Counted from the stretch's first letter, positions 55,494 through 64,000 are shown. The stretch: 64,000 bases of DNA from Methanobrevibacter woesei (GCF_003111605.1 NZ_MZGU01000004.1:558001-622000); one strand, 5' to 3'. Numbers and translations are program-made. The notes: generated by a model not told the origin, from the letters alone.

Positions 55494-56431
55494 TGTTCAA
55501 CCTCCTTTAAATCTTTAAGTACTGAATCAAGAGGAACAGTATGTGCTTTTGATCCAACAACTTTTTCTAAGTCTCCTCCCATAGCTAATGCAATAAATTG
55601 GGCAATATTGAGATGTATCATGTTAAATTTTCTACCGCATTGTTCTGATATAAGATTTTGATACCTGTCAAATTGTACATGACAGTTAGGGCATAAATGA
55701 ACTAGAATCTCAACATTTTCATCTTCTAGGGAGTTTAATTTATCTTCAGTAACTGTCATTGATAATTCTTTATTGGAATATCTTTGTCTAAATCCAGATC
55801 CGCAGGTTGTACGTTTATGATCGTAAAAACCAACAGTTTCACATCCACATGCTTCTACTAATTCATCCAAAATCTGTGGATTTCTAACTCCTCCAATTGT
55901 ATCATCATAATGAACTTTACAGTAATGACATCCATGATGAGTAGCTATTTTAAAGTTGCTTAAATCATATTTTATTAAATCAGGAATCTCATCTTTCTTT
56001 GAATATAAAATGTCCACTACATGAAACATATTTTCTGTTGAATCGAAGCTATTTTTTTCATATTTTAAATGACTTAAGTTAGAATCATCAAAAACTTTAT
56101 TAACATCTTCTCTCACATTATCTTTCTTATTTAAGATATTAACTACTTTTTTATTAATAGCATAACATGTAGCACACATCATAACTAAATTAGGTCTTTT
56201 TAATTCTTTAGCTACACTTAAATTACGTGCTCCAATAGCTGTTGTTGTGAACTGGTCAAAAATATCTGAATAATGTCCAAGACCAGTACAGCAGGTCTGT
56301 TTATCAGAGATAAGATAATCTATGTTAAGTTTATCAAAGACATATTTAGTGGATGATTCAATTCCAGGATACTCTACACTTACAAGACAACTTTTAAAAA
56401 GAAGTATGTCTTTATTTGGAATTTCTTTCAT
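55490..56431 (-). CDS. hdrB: HdrB-type subunit with an incomplete second CCG motif
   Basis: HdrB carries two non-cubane clusters from two CX31-39CCX35-36CxxC motifs. The first is complete: FKSCLVSVEYPG, QTCCTG and MMCATCYA. The second has HHGCHYCKVH and HLCPNCHVQ, but the central pair reads TTCGSGF where CCGxGG is expected, so one cysteine is Thr (codon at 55805-55807). This may alter the catalytic cluster. Start: the frame is open from GTG 56440, but the ATG at 56431 follows GAGTGT and is preferred (313 residues). It lies between hdrC and hdrA. Confidence 0.88.
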   Translation of the reverse strand: MKEIPNKDILLFKSCLVSVEYPGIESSTKYVFDKLNIDYLISDKQTCCTGLGHYSDIFDQFTTTAIGARNLSVAKELKRPNLVMMCATCYAINKKVVNILNKKDNVREDVNKVFDDSNLSHLKYEKNSFDSTENMFHVVDILYSKKDEIPDLIKYDLSNFKIATHHGCHYCKVHYDDTIGGVRNPQILDELVEACGCETVGFYDHKRTTCGSGFRQRYSNKELSMTVTEDKLNSLEDENVEILVHLCPNCHVQFDRYQNLISEQCGRKFNMIHLNIAQFIALAMGGDLEKVVGSKAHTVPLDSVLKDLKEVEQ

Positions 56432-56433
56432 TA

Positions 56434-57024
56434 TTAACACTCTTTTGATTCTCTAATTTTTTCTATTCTTTCTTTAAAACCAGTATTATCTAGTATTACA
56501 CTAACTTCTTCAATTACTTCTCTAGGAGGTGAAACAGGACCAAGTCCAAGTTCTTCTCTTATTTCATCAAGATGTAATCTAAAATCCCACCATCCATCAA
56601 CATCTTCACTTATTTCAGGATAAAATGTAGATGGGATTGCACCAATTGCCTCTGAATAATAGCTGTCTGCAAAGCCTAGATAGTCATAGACTTTATCATA
56701 AGCTTTTCCTTCAGATATTGCAAGTTGCTTTAATATTTGATTTACTTCTGAAACACTATTTCCAACAGGGCAGATGCTGTGGCATGTATAACAGTAGAAG
56801 CAATTCCAAATATCATCTTCTTCTATTACAGTTTTATCTCCTTCAAGTACTCTTTCAATAATATCACGTGGATTATAATGGGAATGACGTGCTGCTGGGC
56901 ATGTTGAAGTACACATTCCACATTGAACACATTTTAAAACCCCTTCATCTTTGGATGATTTTATATCATTGATGATAGTTTCAGCAAAATCAAGAGGTTC
57001 ATCATCTATTCTTTGTGTATTCAT
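56434..57024 (-). CDS. hdrC: HdrC-type iron-sulfur subunit
   Basis: HdrC relays electrons from HdrA to HdrB through two 4Fe-4S clusters. Both motifs are intact: CVQCGMCTSTCPAARHSHYNP (~35-55) and CFYCYTCHSICPVG (~80-93), followed by the helical tail YLGFADSYYSEAIGAIPSTFYPEI. The length of 196 residues is typical. AAGGTG from the end of the marker-16 gene serves as ribosome site, and hdrB starts 2 bases after its stop. Confidence 0.93.
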   Translation of the reverse strand: MNTQRIDDEPLDFAETIINDIKSSKDEGVLKCVQCGMCTSTCPAARHSHYNPRDIIERVLEGDKTVIEEDDIWNCFYCYTCHSICPVGNSVSEVNQILKQLAISEGKAYDKVYDYLGFADSYYSEAIGAIPSTFYPEISEDVDGWWDFRLHLDEIREELGLGPVSPPREVIEEVSVILDNTGFKERIEKIRESKEC

Positions 57025-57027
57025 TGT

Positions 57028-58272
57028 TTACACCTTGAATTCTTCTTTAATAATCATCTTTTTAAGCTTAGTTGAAAGTTTATTTGCTCTTAAAATATCT
57101 GATTGCCTACATATTATAGGTATTTCTTCAGTTTTTCCATTTATTTCTAATTCAACAGAACCAGTATCCATCTCAAAGCTATTGTTTCTACAGTAGTGAA
57201 CACATATTCCACAACCAAAACAACGTGTCAAATCAAGTCTTTCATTTGCAAAAGCATTTGTAGGACATATTTTTTCAATAATACAGTCACTGCAGTTTTT
57301 ACATTTTTCTCTATCATATTTTGGTCTTGATTGATGATTATCCCACAGTGCACCATAGTCTGTTTCACATAATGGCATATGACGGCCTTTAATATCTGAA
57401 ACAGTTAATGGAATTTCATCATTTTTAATTAATAAGTTGTTATATATTTCTTCATTTAGTACTGGAATTGGGATAGCTACTGTATCAAAGACTTCAGCTC
57501 CTTGACCTGTTTTAAATCCTCCAAGATATCCAGGTTCCATATTTTTAATGTCAGCTGTAAGCATTAAATTAGGTTTTTCAGGAGAACTTCTGGTTCCATC
57601 TCCAATAACTAAACCTTTAGCTCCATTTAATAAGATACTTCTTCCTTCTTTAATAACATTATGAACAGGGTCATTCTGTAATGGGTTTAAATCTCCACAT
57701 CCTGAAAATGTTAATCCAGATAAATTACCTTCAAGTGGAATGGCTGAGAATATTGAAGAAACTTCTTCTTTTGACGGATTTGTAAAAGCAGTGTAATTTT
57801 TAAATGCCATACGTGTTCCAAAGATTTGTGCTCTTCCCATTTCATCAAGATTTGTGGTTGATTCAATTATCTCTCCATTTAAGGTTTCAACTTTAATATC
57901 AATATCTTTTCCATCAATAAGATCTTTTAAAAGGAATCCACCACCATAATCTGGATTTTCAGGTGATTTGCTTGTTCCATGTAATATTAAATCAACAGAT
58001 CCTAGCCATTCATTTGGGCATGGACCTACATTTCCAGGAACTCCATTAAGATAAATGTTTTTAGCTCTGATAAATCTTCCAGGTTCTGCAGCTATTAAAT
58101 TAAATACTGCAGCAGTACCACTCATTACTCCACAGGTCCCTGTTGTAACAACATCAACTTCATCAAAACTTGGAGCATCATCATCTTTTACTAGCTGTTT
58201 AAATTCTTCAGCAGTAAAGATATTGGCATCTCCACTTTCTATTTTTTTATTAATCTCTTCAATACTTCTCAA
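57028..58272 (-). CDS. Methanogenesis marker 16 (DUF39 plus ferredoxin), candidate coenzyme M-forming enzyme
   Basis: Residues ~1-320 match DUF39: VVTTGTCGVMSGTAAVFN, NGVPGNVGPCPNEWLGSVDL, GGGFLLKDLI, TFSGCGDLNPLQND and GRHMPLCETDYGALWD. The C-terminus is a 2[4Fe-4S] ferredoxin (CKNCSDCIIEKICP and CFGCGICVHYC). Related DUF39 enzymes convert aspartate semialdehyde to homocysteine, an aldehyde-to-thiol reaction. The last coenzyme M step, sulfoacetaldehyde to mercaptoethanesulfonate, is of the same kind, and from memory a methanogen enzyme for it (ComF) has been reported. Its place between comA and hdrCBA fits. GGGTTAATATTGA precedes the ATG weakly. Confidence 0.85.
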   Translation of the reverse strand: MRSIEEINKKIESGDANIFTAEEFKQLVKDDDAPSFDEVDVVTTGTCGVMSGTAAVFNLIAAEPGRFIRAKNIYLNGVPGNVGPCPNEWLGSVDLILHGTSKSPENPDYGGGFLLKDLIDGKDIDIKVETLNGEIIESTTNLDEMGRAQIFGTRMAFKNYTAFTNPSKEEVSSIFSAIPLEGNLSGLTFSGCGDLNPLQNDPVHNVIKEGRSILLNGAKGLVIGDGTRSSPEKPNLMLTADIKNMEPGYLGGFKTGQGAEVFDTVAIPIPVLNEEIYNNLLIKNDEIPLTVSDIKGRHMPLCETDYGALWDNHQSRPKYDREKCKNCSDCIIEKICPTNAFANERLDLTRCFGCGICVHYCRNNSFEMDTGSVELEINGKTEEIPIICRQSDILRANKLSTKLKKMIIKEEFKV

Positions 58273-58293
58273 TATTAACCCTTCTATTGAATT

Positions 58294-59064
58294 TTAGATT
58301 TTACCAAAAGTATCTCCTCTTAATCCTCTTCTAAGAGTTTCAAGAGAAGTAATTTCATCACTGGAAATGTTTCCTAAGTTAACATCATTTCCTAATTTTA
58401 AAATGAAGAATACTTGTTGATCTTTGTTAGGTGCTTCCCATAATATTTTATTGGAATCAAAATTATCAAGGATATAATCAATTTCTGATTCTTTAGCATT
58501 TCCTTTGCTGTCATAAATTCCAATATTTTTTCCACCTTCTCTTGCTTCCACAATAACTAAAGATGAACCTGCTTTGTATTCTTCTTTCATAAATTCTACT
58601 CTTTCAGCTACTGTAATTTCTTTATCTAAATCAGGATTTTTTTTACCAACTTCAGATAAAACCTCAAATCCTTCTTTTTTAGCTTCTCTAATGTATTCTA
58701 ATTTTTCATCATGTGGAATATGTGAAGATCCATCTGAAACTTCAATAGCTGTAAATCCTAAATCATGAGCTTCTTGGTAAAATTCATCTAATTTATTTTG
58801 ATAACAAGCTAATTCAAATAAAGTACCTCCAGTATAAGGAGTAATGTCATAAGATTGATACATTTCAACTTTACTTCTGATGATATCTTGTTCATGAACA
58901 ATAGAGGTTCCCCATCCGAATTTTAAGTAATCGACGTATTCTCCAGATATTTTCATTAAACTTTCTGCAGTTTCAAGTCCTAAACCTTTATCAAGAACCA
59001 TAGTAAGTCCTTTGGTTCTTGGTTTATTCTCTCTTTCTTTTGATAAAAAACTGAATGATTTCAA
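58294..59064 (-). CDS. comA: Phosphosulfolactate synthase ComA
   Basis: ComA adds sulfite to phosphoenolpyruvate, the first step of coenzyme M synthesis. Family segments: TMVLDKGLGLETAESLM, VDYLKFGWGTS (~45), YTGGTLFELA (~78), AIEVSDGSSHIP (~108), VLSEVGKKN (~135), VIVEAREGG (~170) and LWEAPNKDQQVFFI (~210). The frame opens at GTG 59073, but GTGAT there fits as the ribosome site for the TTG at 59064, giving MKSFSFLSK as in relatives. It heads the comA-marker16-hdrC-hdrB-hdrA operon. Confidence 0.93.
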   Translation of the reverse strand: MKSFSFLSKERENKPRTKGLTMVLDKGLGLETAESLMKISGEYVDYLKFGWGTSIVHEQDIIRSKVEMYQSYDITPYTGGTLFELACYQNKLDEFYQEAHDLGFTAIEVSDGSSHIPHDEKLEYIREAKKEGFEVLSEVGKKNPDLDKEITVAERVEFMKEEYKAGSSLVIVEAREGGKNIGIYDSKGNAKESEIDYILDNFDSNKILWEAPNKDQQVFFILKLGNDVNLGNISSDEITSLETLRRGLRGDTFGKI

Positions 59065-59145
59065 GATAATCACACTTTTATAACTTATTTTTTGTAATTT
59101 TATATATGTAAACTATTTAATTTTTTATTAATTAATAAATATTGG

Positions 59146-59153
59146 TATTTAAA
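59146..59153 (-). promoter_or_regulatory. Candidate TATA box for the comA-hdr operon
   Basis: TTTAAATA on the minus strand lies about 82 bases before the comA start, giving a leader of about 60 nucleotides. The intergenic region to the divergent MFS gene is only about 170 bases and very AT-rich, so alternatives exist. Confidence 0.3.
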
Positions 59154-59241
59154 TATATTAGGTTTTTTCTCATGTTCTTCTTATAGTACTATATAATATA
59201 TACCTGAATAAATAAAAGATAATTTATATGAGGTATAAATT

Positions 59242-60777
59242 ATGGAAGTAAATGAAAATCATTCAAAATCGTGGTTTCCACTTATTATAATTGCATGTGC
59301 ATCATTTATTATAGCTCTTGATTCAACTTTTATGAATGTAGCTATTTCTACATTAGTTCAAGATTTAAATACTTCTTTATCAACTATCCAAGCTATAATT
59401 ACTTTTTATACATTAATCACGGCTTCTTTAATGCTTGTAGGAGCTAAATTACAGGATATTTTTGGTAAAAAGAAAATTTTTATGATTGGTGCATTTTTAT
59501 TTGGATGCGGTACTCTAATAGCTTCTTTAAGTAATTCAGCAGGTACCTTATTTATTGGCTGGTCATTACTTGAAGGAGTTGGGGGAGCTTTTATGACTCC
59601 TGCTACTATCTCACTTGTTAGTGGTACTTATAAAGGAAAAGATAGAACTTTAGCATTAGCTGTTGTTAGTGCAATGGCAGGTATTGCTGCAGCTATTGGT
59701 CCTTTATTTGGTGGTGTTTTAACAACCTATGCAAGTTGGAGAGTAGGATTTTTAGTTGAATTATTAATTGTTATTTTTGTTTTAGTATTTAGAGGAAAAA
59801 TACAGGAATTAGAAACTACATTATCTAAATCTGATTTTGATATTTATGGTTCTATTTTATTTATTATAACTTTAGTGGCATTTATTTTAGGAATTTTATC
59901 ATTACATATGTTTAATTTACATTTAACAGGTTTTATTCTTGTTTTATCATTAGTTTTCTTGATATTATTTGTATTATATGAAAATAGGCGTACTAAAAAA
60001 GGAAAAGAACCTCTATTGAAATTAGATTTATTTAAAAATAGAACTTTGGATATCTCTTTTGTTGTAAGACTTTTAGCAGCACTTGCTTTAGCAGGAACAA
60101 TATTTGCTGTTTCTATATTCTTGCAGACAATCTTAAAAACTGATCCATTTACTACCGGTTTAGCATTAATGCCATTAACTGTAGGATTATTATTGTTTTC
60201 AATGGTAACACCAAGATTGGCTAGTAAATTCTCCCATAAAACAGTTATTATGATTGGACTTATCTTAGCCATTATCGGTTCAATTTTACTTAGAGGACAA
60301 TTTGGATTAAGTGTTGGAATATGGGATATCAGTCCAGGAATGTTTTTAGTAGGTGCAGGTGTTGGTTTTGTATTTGCACTTGGAACTGATATTGCATTAA
60401 ATGGTGTTGAAAGTAAAGATGAATCCTCTGCTTCTGGATTGATTACTACTGGAAATATGTTGGGTTCTTCAATGGGTACTGCGATTATCGGTGTTTTAAT
60501 TATTGTTGGAGCTGCCTATGGCTTTTATGAAGGAGTTGGATTATATACTGATTATAATATAACTCAGGATGAAGTTCTTGATGACTTCAATATTTATATT
60601 GAACACATGAATGATGTTGAAATAAATCAATTGCAGGGTGTTTCCTCAGCATCTGCAGAAATTGCAAATCAAATTCTTTATGATGCAATGAAACTTGCCT
60701 TTGATTTAATCACGGTGCTATTTGTCATTTGTTTGATAATTTCTCCATTTTCTAAAAAATATGAAAATAAGGATTAA
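59242..60777 (+). CDS. MFS drug:H+ antiporter-type exporter (DHA2, 14 helices)
   Basis: 511 residues with about 14 membrane helices. FIIALDSTFMNVAISTLVQDL is the N-terminal DHA2 motif (LDxTxxNVA), and GAKLQDIFGKKKIF (~70) is the MFS motif A. A helix-4 GWSLLEGVGGAFMTPA segment and helix-5 motif C-like GIAAAIGPLFGGVL follow. It probably exports an amphipathic compound using the proton gradient. GAGGTATAAATT precedes the ATG. It begins an operon with UPF0280 and a ProC-like gene. Confidence 0.92.
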   Translation: MEVNENHSKSWFPLIIIACASFIIALDSTFMNVAISTLVQDLNTSLSTIQAIITFYTLITASLMLVGAKLQDIFGKKKIFMIGAFLFGCGTLIASLSNSAGTLFIGWSLLEGVGGAFMTPATISLVSGTYKGKDRTLALAVVSAMAGIAAAIGPLFGGVLTTYASWRVGFLVELLIVIFVLVFRGKIQELETTLSKSDFDIYGSILFIITLVAFILGILSLHMFNLHLTGFILVLSLVFLILFVLYENRRTKKGKEPLLKLDLFKNRTLDISFVVRLLAALALAGTIFAVSIFLQTILKTDPFTTGLALMPLTVGLLLFSMVTPRLASKFSHKTVIMIGLILAIIGSILLRGQFGLSVGIWDISPGMFLVGAGVGFVFALGTDIALNGVESKDESSASGLITTGNMLGSSMGTAIIGVLIIVGAAYGFYEGVGLYTDYNITQDEVLDDFNIYIEHMNDVEINQLQGVSSASAEIANQILYDAMKLAFDLITVLFVICLIISPFSKKYENKD

Positions 60778-60780
60778 ACA

Positions 60781-61503
60781 ATGTATAGTGAAAATATTGA
60801 TATTGATGAAACACATATAAGGCTTAAAACCGATTTAAAACTCCACTGTTTAAGCTCTTATATTTTTAAAATCAGATCTGAACTTAAAAGTTATATTAAA
60901 TTCAATAAGAATTTTCTCATTACTTTTGATAAGATTAAAGTTGAAAATTTAGAGAGTTTACCTGAAATTGTCCAGATGATGGTCAGGTCATCTAATCTGT
61001 CAGATGTTGGCCCTATGGCTACAGTTGCTGGAACAATTTCTCAACTGTCCCTTAATTACTTGATTTCTAAAGGTTCTAAAAATTCTATAGTTGAAAATGG
61101 TGGAGATATAGCTATTATTAACAATAGAAAAATTGTTTGTGGCATATACAGTAATAATAAAGTTATTGGAAATGAAATAGCTTTTCGTTTAAAACCAAAT
61201 AAGTTTCCTTTAGGTATTTGTACTTCTTCTGGTAGGATAGGTCATTCTATTAGCTTTGGTGATGCAGATTCTGTAACTGTCATTGCTGATTCTTCATCAC
61301 TGGCTGATGGGCTTGCAACAAGATTGGCTAATGAAGTCAAAGGCGAAAATTCTCAGGATGCAATTTCAAATGCTTTAGAAATAGCAGAAAATTATAAAGA
61401 ACTTTTTAAAGGAGTATTGATTATCTCAGGGGATAATATTGGAACTATTGGAAAGTTACCTAAACTTGTTAAAACTAAAAAATTTGAATTAGACTATATT
61501 TAG
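60781..61503 (+). CDS. UPF0280 family protein (ApbE-like fold)
   Basis: The protein matches UPF0280: [11 protein letters not shown] at the N-terminus, [22 protein letters not shown] (~78), VENGGDIAI (~104), [25 protein letters not shown] (~150) and [11 protein letters not shown]. The GGD and THSISFG-like segments resemble ApbE flavin transferases. No reaction is established for the family. It starts 3 bases after the exporter stop without a separate strong ribosome site. Confidence 0.85.
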   Translation: MYSENIDIDETHIRLKTDLKLHCLSSYIFKIRSELKSYIKFNKNFLITFDKIKVENLESLPEIVQMMVRSSNLSDVGPMATVAGTISQLSLNYLISKGSKNSIVENGGDIAIINNRKIVCGIYSNNKVIGNEIAFRLKPNKFPLGICTSSGRIGHSISFGDADSVTVIADSSSLADGLATRLANEVKGENSQDAISNALEIAENYKELFKGVLIISGDNIGTIGKLPKLVKTKKFELDYI

Positions 61504-61512
61504 GTGAATTAT

Positions 61513-62298
61513 ATGAATATTGGAATTATAGGATATGGAAATATTGGAGAGCTTCTTACCTTAAATATTTTAAATTTAAATGAGGATTATAAATTATTTA
61601 TTTCAAATAAAACACATTCAAAAATTGATAAATTTGAAAATAATGATGATGTAGTTATTTGCAGTTCTAATAAGGAAGTGGCATTGAATTGTGATAAAAT
61701 AATAATTGCTGTTAAAAGTCCTCAGTTGATAGATGTTATTGCTGAAATTAATCCCTATTTAAAGGAAAAAGCTTTCATTATTCATACCTGTGCTGGAATT
61801 GGCTTTGATGAGATTTCTAAAGTATATGATAAGCCAGTAACTTGTGTTATTCCATCAATTGCATCCTCTATTTGTGAAAATAAAGATAAAAAAGGAGTTT
61901 CACTTATTTATAATAATGCAAATTTAGCTAGTGAGAATAAAACTTTTGTAAAAGATTTATTTTCTAAATTTAGCATTGTTAAGGAAGTTAAAAATCAAAA
62001 AGAGTTGGAATTATTTACAGTTATAACTAGCTGTATGCCTGCTTTTGTTGCATTAAATATTAAATCATTTGTAGATTTTATGGCTCTTAATTATGATTTA
62101 AACAAAAATGAATTATTTGATTTATTATCTGAAACTGTAACTAGTTCATCTAATTTATTAAGCTCTAATATATTCACAGCTGATGAATTGATGGGTAAAG
62201 TAGCTACAAAAAAAGGCATAACTCAAAAAGGTTTGGATTTACTTGATGATGAACTTCCTGAAATTTATGAAAATCTGCTGAATACACTGTTAAAATGA
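61513..62298 (+). CDS. Pyrroline-5-carboxylate reductase-like NAD(P)-binding protein
   Basis: N-terminal Rossmann motif IGIIGYGNIGELL, then IIIAVKSPQLIDVI and CVIPSIASSIC. The C-terminal helical domain carries LMGKVATKKGITQKGLDLL, where ProC has VxSPGGTT..GL. The fold is clearly of the ProC/F420-dependent reductase class, but the key loop differs, so the substrate is open. AGGTGA before the ATG at 61513 (overlapping the UPF0280 stop) sets the start; the frame is open 3 codons earlier. Confidence 0.75.
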   Translation: MNIGIIGYGNIGELLTLNILNLNEDYKLFISNKTHSKIDKFENNDDVVICSSNKEVALNCDKIIIAVKSPQLIDVIAEINPYLKEKAFIIHTCAGIGFDEISKVYDKPVTCVIPSIASSICENKDKKGVSLIYNNANLASENKTFVKDLFSKFSIVKEVKNQKELELFTVITSCMPAFVALNIKSFVDFMALNYDLNKNELFDLLSETVTSSSNLLSSNIFTADELMGKVATKKGITQKGLDLLDDELPEIYENLLNTLLK

Positions 62299-62490
62299 GC
62301 AATTTTTTCTCTTTTTATATTTCTTATTTAACCATATTGGGAAAAAATAACTATTTAATTAAGGATTGCTTTGATTAAAATTCTTTAATATAAAATAAAT
62401 TTTCCATTATTAAACAGTTATGCATGTTTAATATAAGGTTTCCTATTTGATTTTGCATTAATATTTAAATATCATAATGAAAAAATAATA

Positions 62491-62498
62491 TTTATATA
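62491..62498 (+). promoter_or_regulatory. Candidate TATA box for UPF0058
   Basis: Consensus TTTATATA, preceded by an A-rich BRE-like tract, lies 51-58 bases before the UPF0058 start; the transcript would begin near 62520. The approximately 250-base gap 62299-62548 has no gene. Confidence 0.5.
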
Positions 62499-62548
62499 AT
62501 TAATTTTGTTAAGATTGGATAGACTATGTATATATAGGTTAGATTATT

Positions 62549-62833
62549 ATGTATAAAGACGAAATGATTCAATTACATCAATTTTTAGTTTATGTTTTAA
62601 AATACTTGGCAGAAAATGATCAAATTAAAAATGACTGTTCAGAATATATATCACTTAATATTAGCCCCCATCATATCCATAAAACAAAAGCAGAACATAA
62701 ACATGCAATTTTTGTGCTCTGTAAAATCATTGCTCAATTGATTGCTGATAAGGATTCAAATTCAATTCCTACAAATGTTTGCAATTCTTTAGCAGATTTA
62801 GTAACAAGATCTGAGAAAGAACTTAAAGCATAA
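62549..62833 (+). CDS. UPF0058 family protein
   Basis: A 94-residue helical protein beginning MYKDEMIQLHQFLVYVLKYL, with SPHHIHKTKAEHKHAIFVLCKII, the histidine-rich UPF0058 core. The five histidines in 13 residues suggest a metal site. The family is nearly exclusive to euryarchaea and has no known function. It has its own TATA box. The cyclic diphosphoglycerate synthetase gene starts about 50 bases later. Confidence 0.85.
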   Translation: MYKDEMIQLHQFLVYVLKYLAENDQIKNDCSEYISLNISPHHIHKTKAEHKHAIFVLCKIIAQLIADKDSNSIPTNVCNSLADLVTRSEKELKA

Positions 62834-62881
62834 TCTTATTTTTTTCTTTTTTATTATATTATGAACTTAAATGGTGATTTA

Positions 62882-64000
62882 ATGAATTCAAAAAAAGTCC
62901 TATGTTTAGTGGATGGTGAACATTACCTTCCTGTTACTAAAGATGCAATTAATACTTTAAACTCTAAAGATGAATATGATGTTATAGCTGCTGTTTTCAT
63001 TGGTGGGACTGAAAAGTTAAGAGATGACAATGAAGAATCTTATACTAATATTTTAGGTGTTCCTGTTCGTTTTGCTGAAACTAAAAATATCCCTTATGAT
63101 TTAATTGTGGAAATGATTAACAGCTATGAAGTAGATGCAGTATTTGATTTAAGTGATGAACCTATTTTGGATTACCCTAAAAGATTTAATATTGCTTGTA
63201 AAGTGTTAAATGAAGGAAAAATTTATGAGGGGCCTGATTTTAAATTTGAACCAGTTACTCAATTAGATATTGTTAAAAAACCTTCTTTAAAAATTATTGG
63301 AACTGGTAAAAGAATAGGAAAAACTGCTGTTTCTGGGTTTGTTTCTAGATTAATTGATGAAAACAATTATGAACCTTGTGTTGTAGCTATGGGAAGAGGA
63401 GGACCAAAAGAACCTGAAATAGTTCATGGGGATGAAATTGAAATATCACCAGAATTTTTACTTGAACAATCTGAAAAAGGAGTTCATGCAGCTAGTGATC
63501 ATTGGGAAGATGCATTAATGAGTAGGATTTTAACTATTGGATGTAGACGTTGTGGTGGAGGAATGGCTGGAGAAGTATTCCTTACTAACATGCCAAAAGG
63601 TGCAGAACTAGCCAATGAAGTTGACAGTAAATTTGTAATATTTGAAGGTAGTGGTGCAGCTATTCCACCTATTAAAACAGATAAAAATATTGTGCTTATA
63701 GGAGCTAATCAACCATTAAATAATATAATTAAATACTTTGGACCTTATAGAATAGGATTAGCTGATTTAATTGTTATTACAATGTGTGAAGCACCAATGG
63801 CTAATGAAGAAAAAATCAAATACCTTGAAGAGTATGTAAAAGAGATTAATCCAAATGCAAAAATCATTTCTACAGTATTCAGGCCAAAACCATTAGGAGA
63901 TATTGCAGGCAAAAAAGTTTTATTTGCAACTACTGCTCCTGAAGCTGTTCAAGATAAACTTGTTGAATATTTAGAGTTAAACTATGACTGTAAAATTGTT
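62882..64000 (+). CDS. Cyclic 2,3-diphosphoglycerate synthetase (3' end outside the window)
   Basis: The first 373 codons are present and uninterrupted. Family segments: [28 protein letters not shown] (P-loop-like, ~residue 141), [38 protein letters not shown] and [12 protein letters not shown]. The enzyme cyclises 2,3-diphosphoglycerate with ATP, making the osmolyte or phosphate store typical of Methanobacteriales. GGTGAT lies 4 bases before the ATG at 62882. The frame is still open at the window end. Confidence 0.9.
   Translation, partial: MNSKKVLCLVDGEHYLPVTKDAINTLNSKDEYDVIAAVFIGGTEKLRDDNEESYTNILGVPVRFAETKNIPYDLIVEMINSYEVDAVFDLSDEPILDYPKRFNIACKVLNEGKIYEGPDFKFEPVTQLDIVKKPSLKIIGTGKRIGKTAVSGFVSRLIDENNYEPCVVAMGRGGPKEPEIVHGDEIEISPEFLLEQSEKGVHAASDHWEDALMSRILTIGCRRCGGGMAGEVFLTNMPKGAELANEVDSKFVIFEGSGAAIPPIKTDKNIVLIGANQPLNNIIKYFGPYRIGLADLIVITMCEAPMANEEKIKYLEEYVKEINPNAKIISTVFRPKPLGDIAGKKVLFATTAPEAVQDKLVEYLELNYDCKIV

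Noticed and set aside
59844-60272. Minus-strand open frame of 142 codons
   Set aside because: Shadow of the MFS exporter gene; no ribosome site and no recognisable motif.

Overview
The window reads as a chromosomal segment of a methanogenic archaeon of the order Methanobacteriales, most likely a Methanobrevibacter-like species. The DNA is very AT-rich. The genes include archaeal ribosomal protein L40e, GGGP synthase, archaeal primase, NurA/HerA/Mre11/Rad50, coenzyme M, F420 and heterodisulfide-reductase genes, and cyclic 2,3-diphosphoglycerate synthetase. Ribosome binding sites are of the GGTGAT/GGAGG type, and TATA boxes resemble TTTATATA. I see no insertion sequence, prophage, CRISPR array or rRNA operon; this is mostly core genome, densely packed in short operons.

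Layout. 0.3-4.5 kb: RNase H-like exonuclease, flavodoxin-ferredoxin protein, an F420-dehydrogenase beta-type protein whose domains are in permuted order, and an M42 peptidase. 4.6-12.8 kb: two membrane-anchored M14-like proteins, a regulator/thioesterase/acyl-CoA synthetase operon, TrmO, nadM-moaE, Tsr3 and the short L40e gene. 13-20.9 kb: GGGP synthase, then the double-strand-break repair set nurA-herA-mre11-rad50 with a convergent TIR-like gene. 21-24.4 kb: Mur-type ligase, VanW-like secreted protein, nucleotidyltransferase. 24.4-31.5 kb: DUF169 protein, a UvrD-type helicase plus iron-sulfur PD-(D/E)XK nuclease pair, and a divergent MrfA/Hrq1-like helicase carrying a C-terminal TPR segment. 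31.6-37.4 kb: hypA-hypB-DUF354, tRNA-Ala(GGC), then membrane protein-DUF1890-DUF1894-metE-thymidylate synthase. 37.4-44.4 kb: cbiF, two pilin-like genes, a MraY/GPT-type transferase, a DNA-binding protein with DUF530, and metG. 44.6-49 kb: priL, priS and a small partner gene, and cofH. 49.3-52 kb: a TPR/cold-shock-like protein followed by two acidic proteins with a near-identical C-terminal tag. 52.1-59.1 kb: comDE facing hdrA-hdrB-hdrC-marker16-comA. 59.2-64 kb: MFS exporter-UPF0280-ProC-like operon, UPF0058, and cyclic 2,3-diphosphoglycerate synthetase (cut by the window end).

The most interesting region is 52.1-59.1 kb. Three recognised coenzyme M biosynthesis genes (comA, comD, comE) surround a DUF39/ferredoxin protein (methanogenesis marker 16) and a complete but divergent HdrABC set. 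This HdrA carries a C-terminal MvhD-like domain with no cysteines, and this HdrB lacks one cysteine of its second CCG motif. DUF39 enzymes turn an aldehyde into a thiol, which is the chemistry of the last coenzyme M step. I therefore infer a dedicated electron-transfer complex feeding coenzyme M synthesis. Second in interest are the circularly permuted FrhB-like protein (2396-3478) and the C-terminally tagged acidic protein pair (50422-52007).

Many starts were moved from the longest open frame to the codon that follows a GGTGAT/GGAGG-like site; each case is stated. No database search was possible, so family names rest on recognised motifs.
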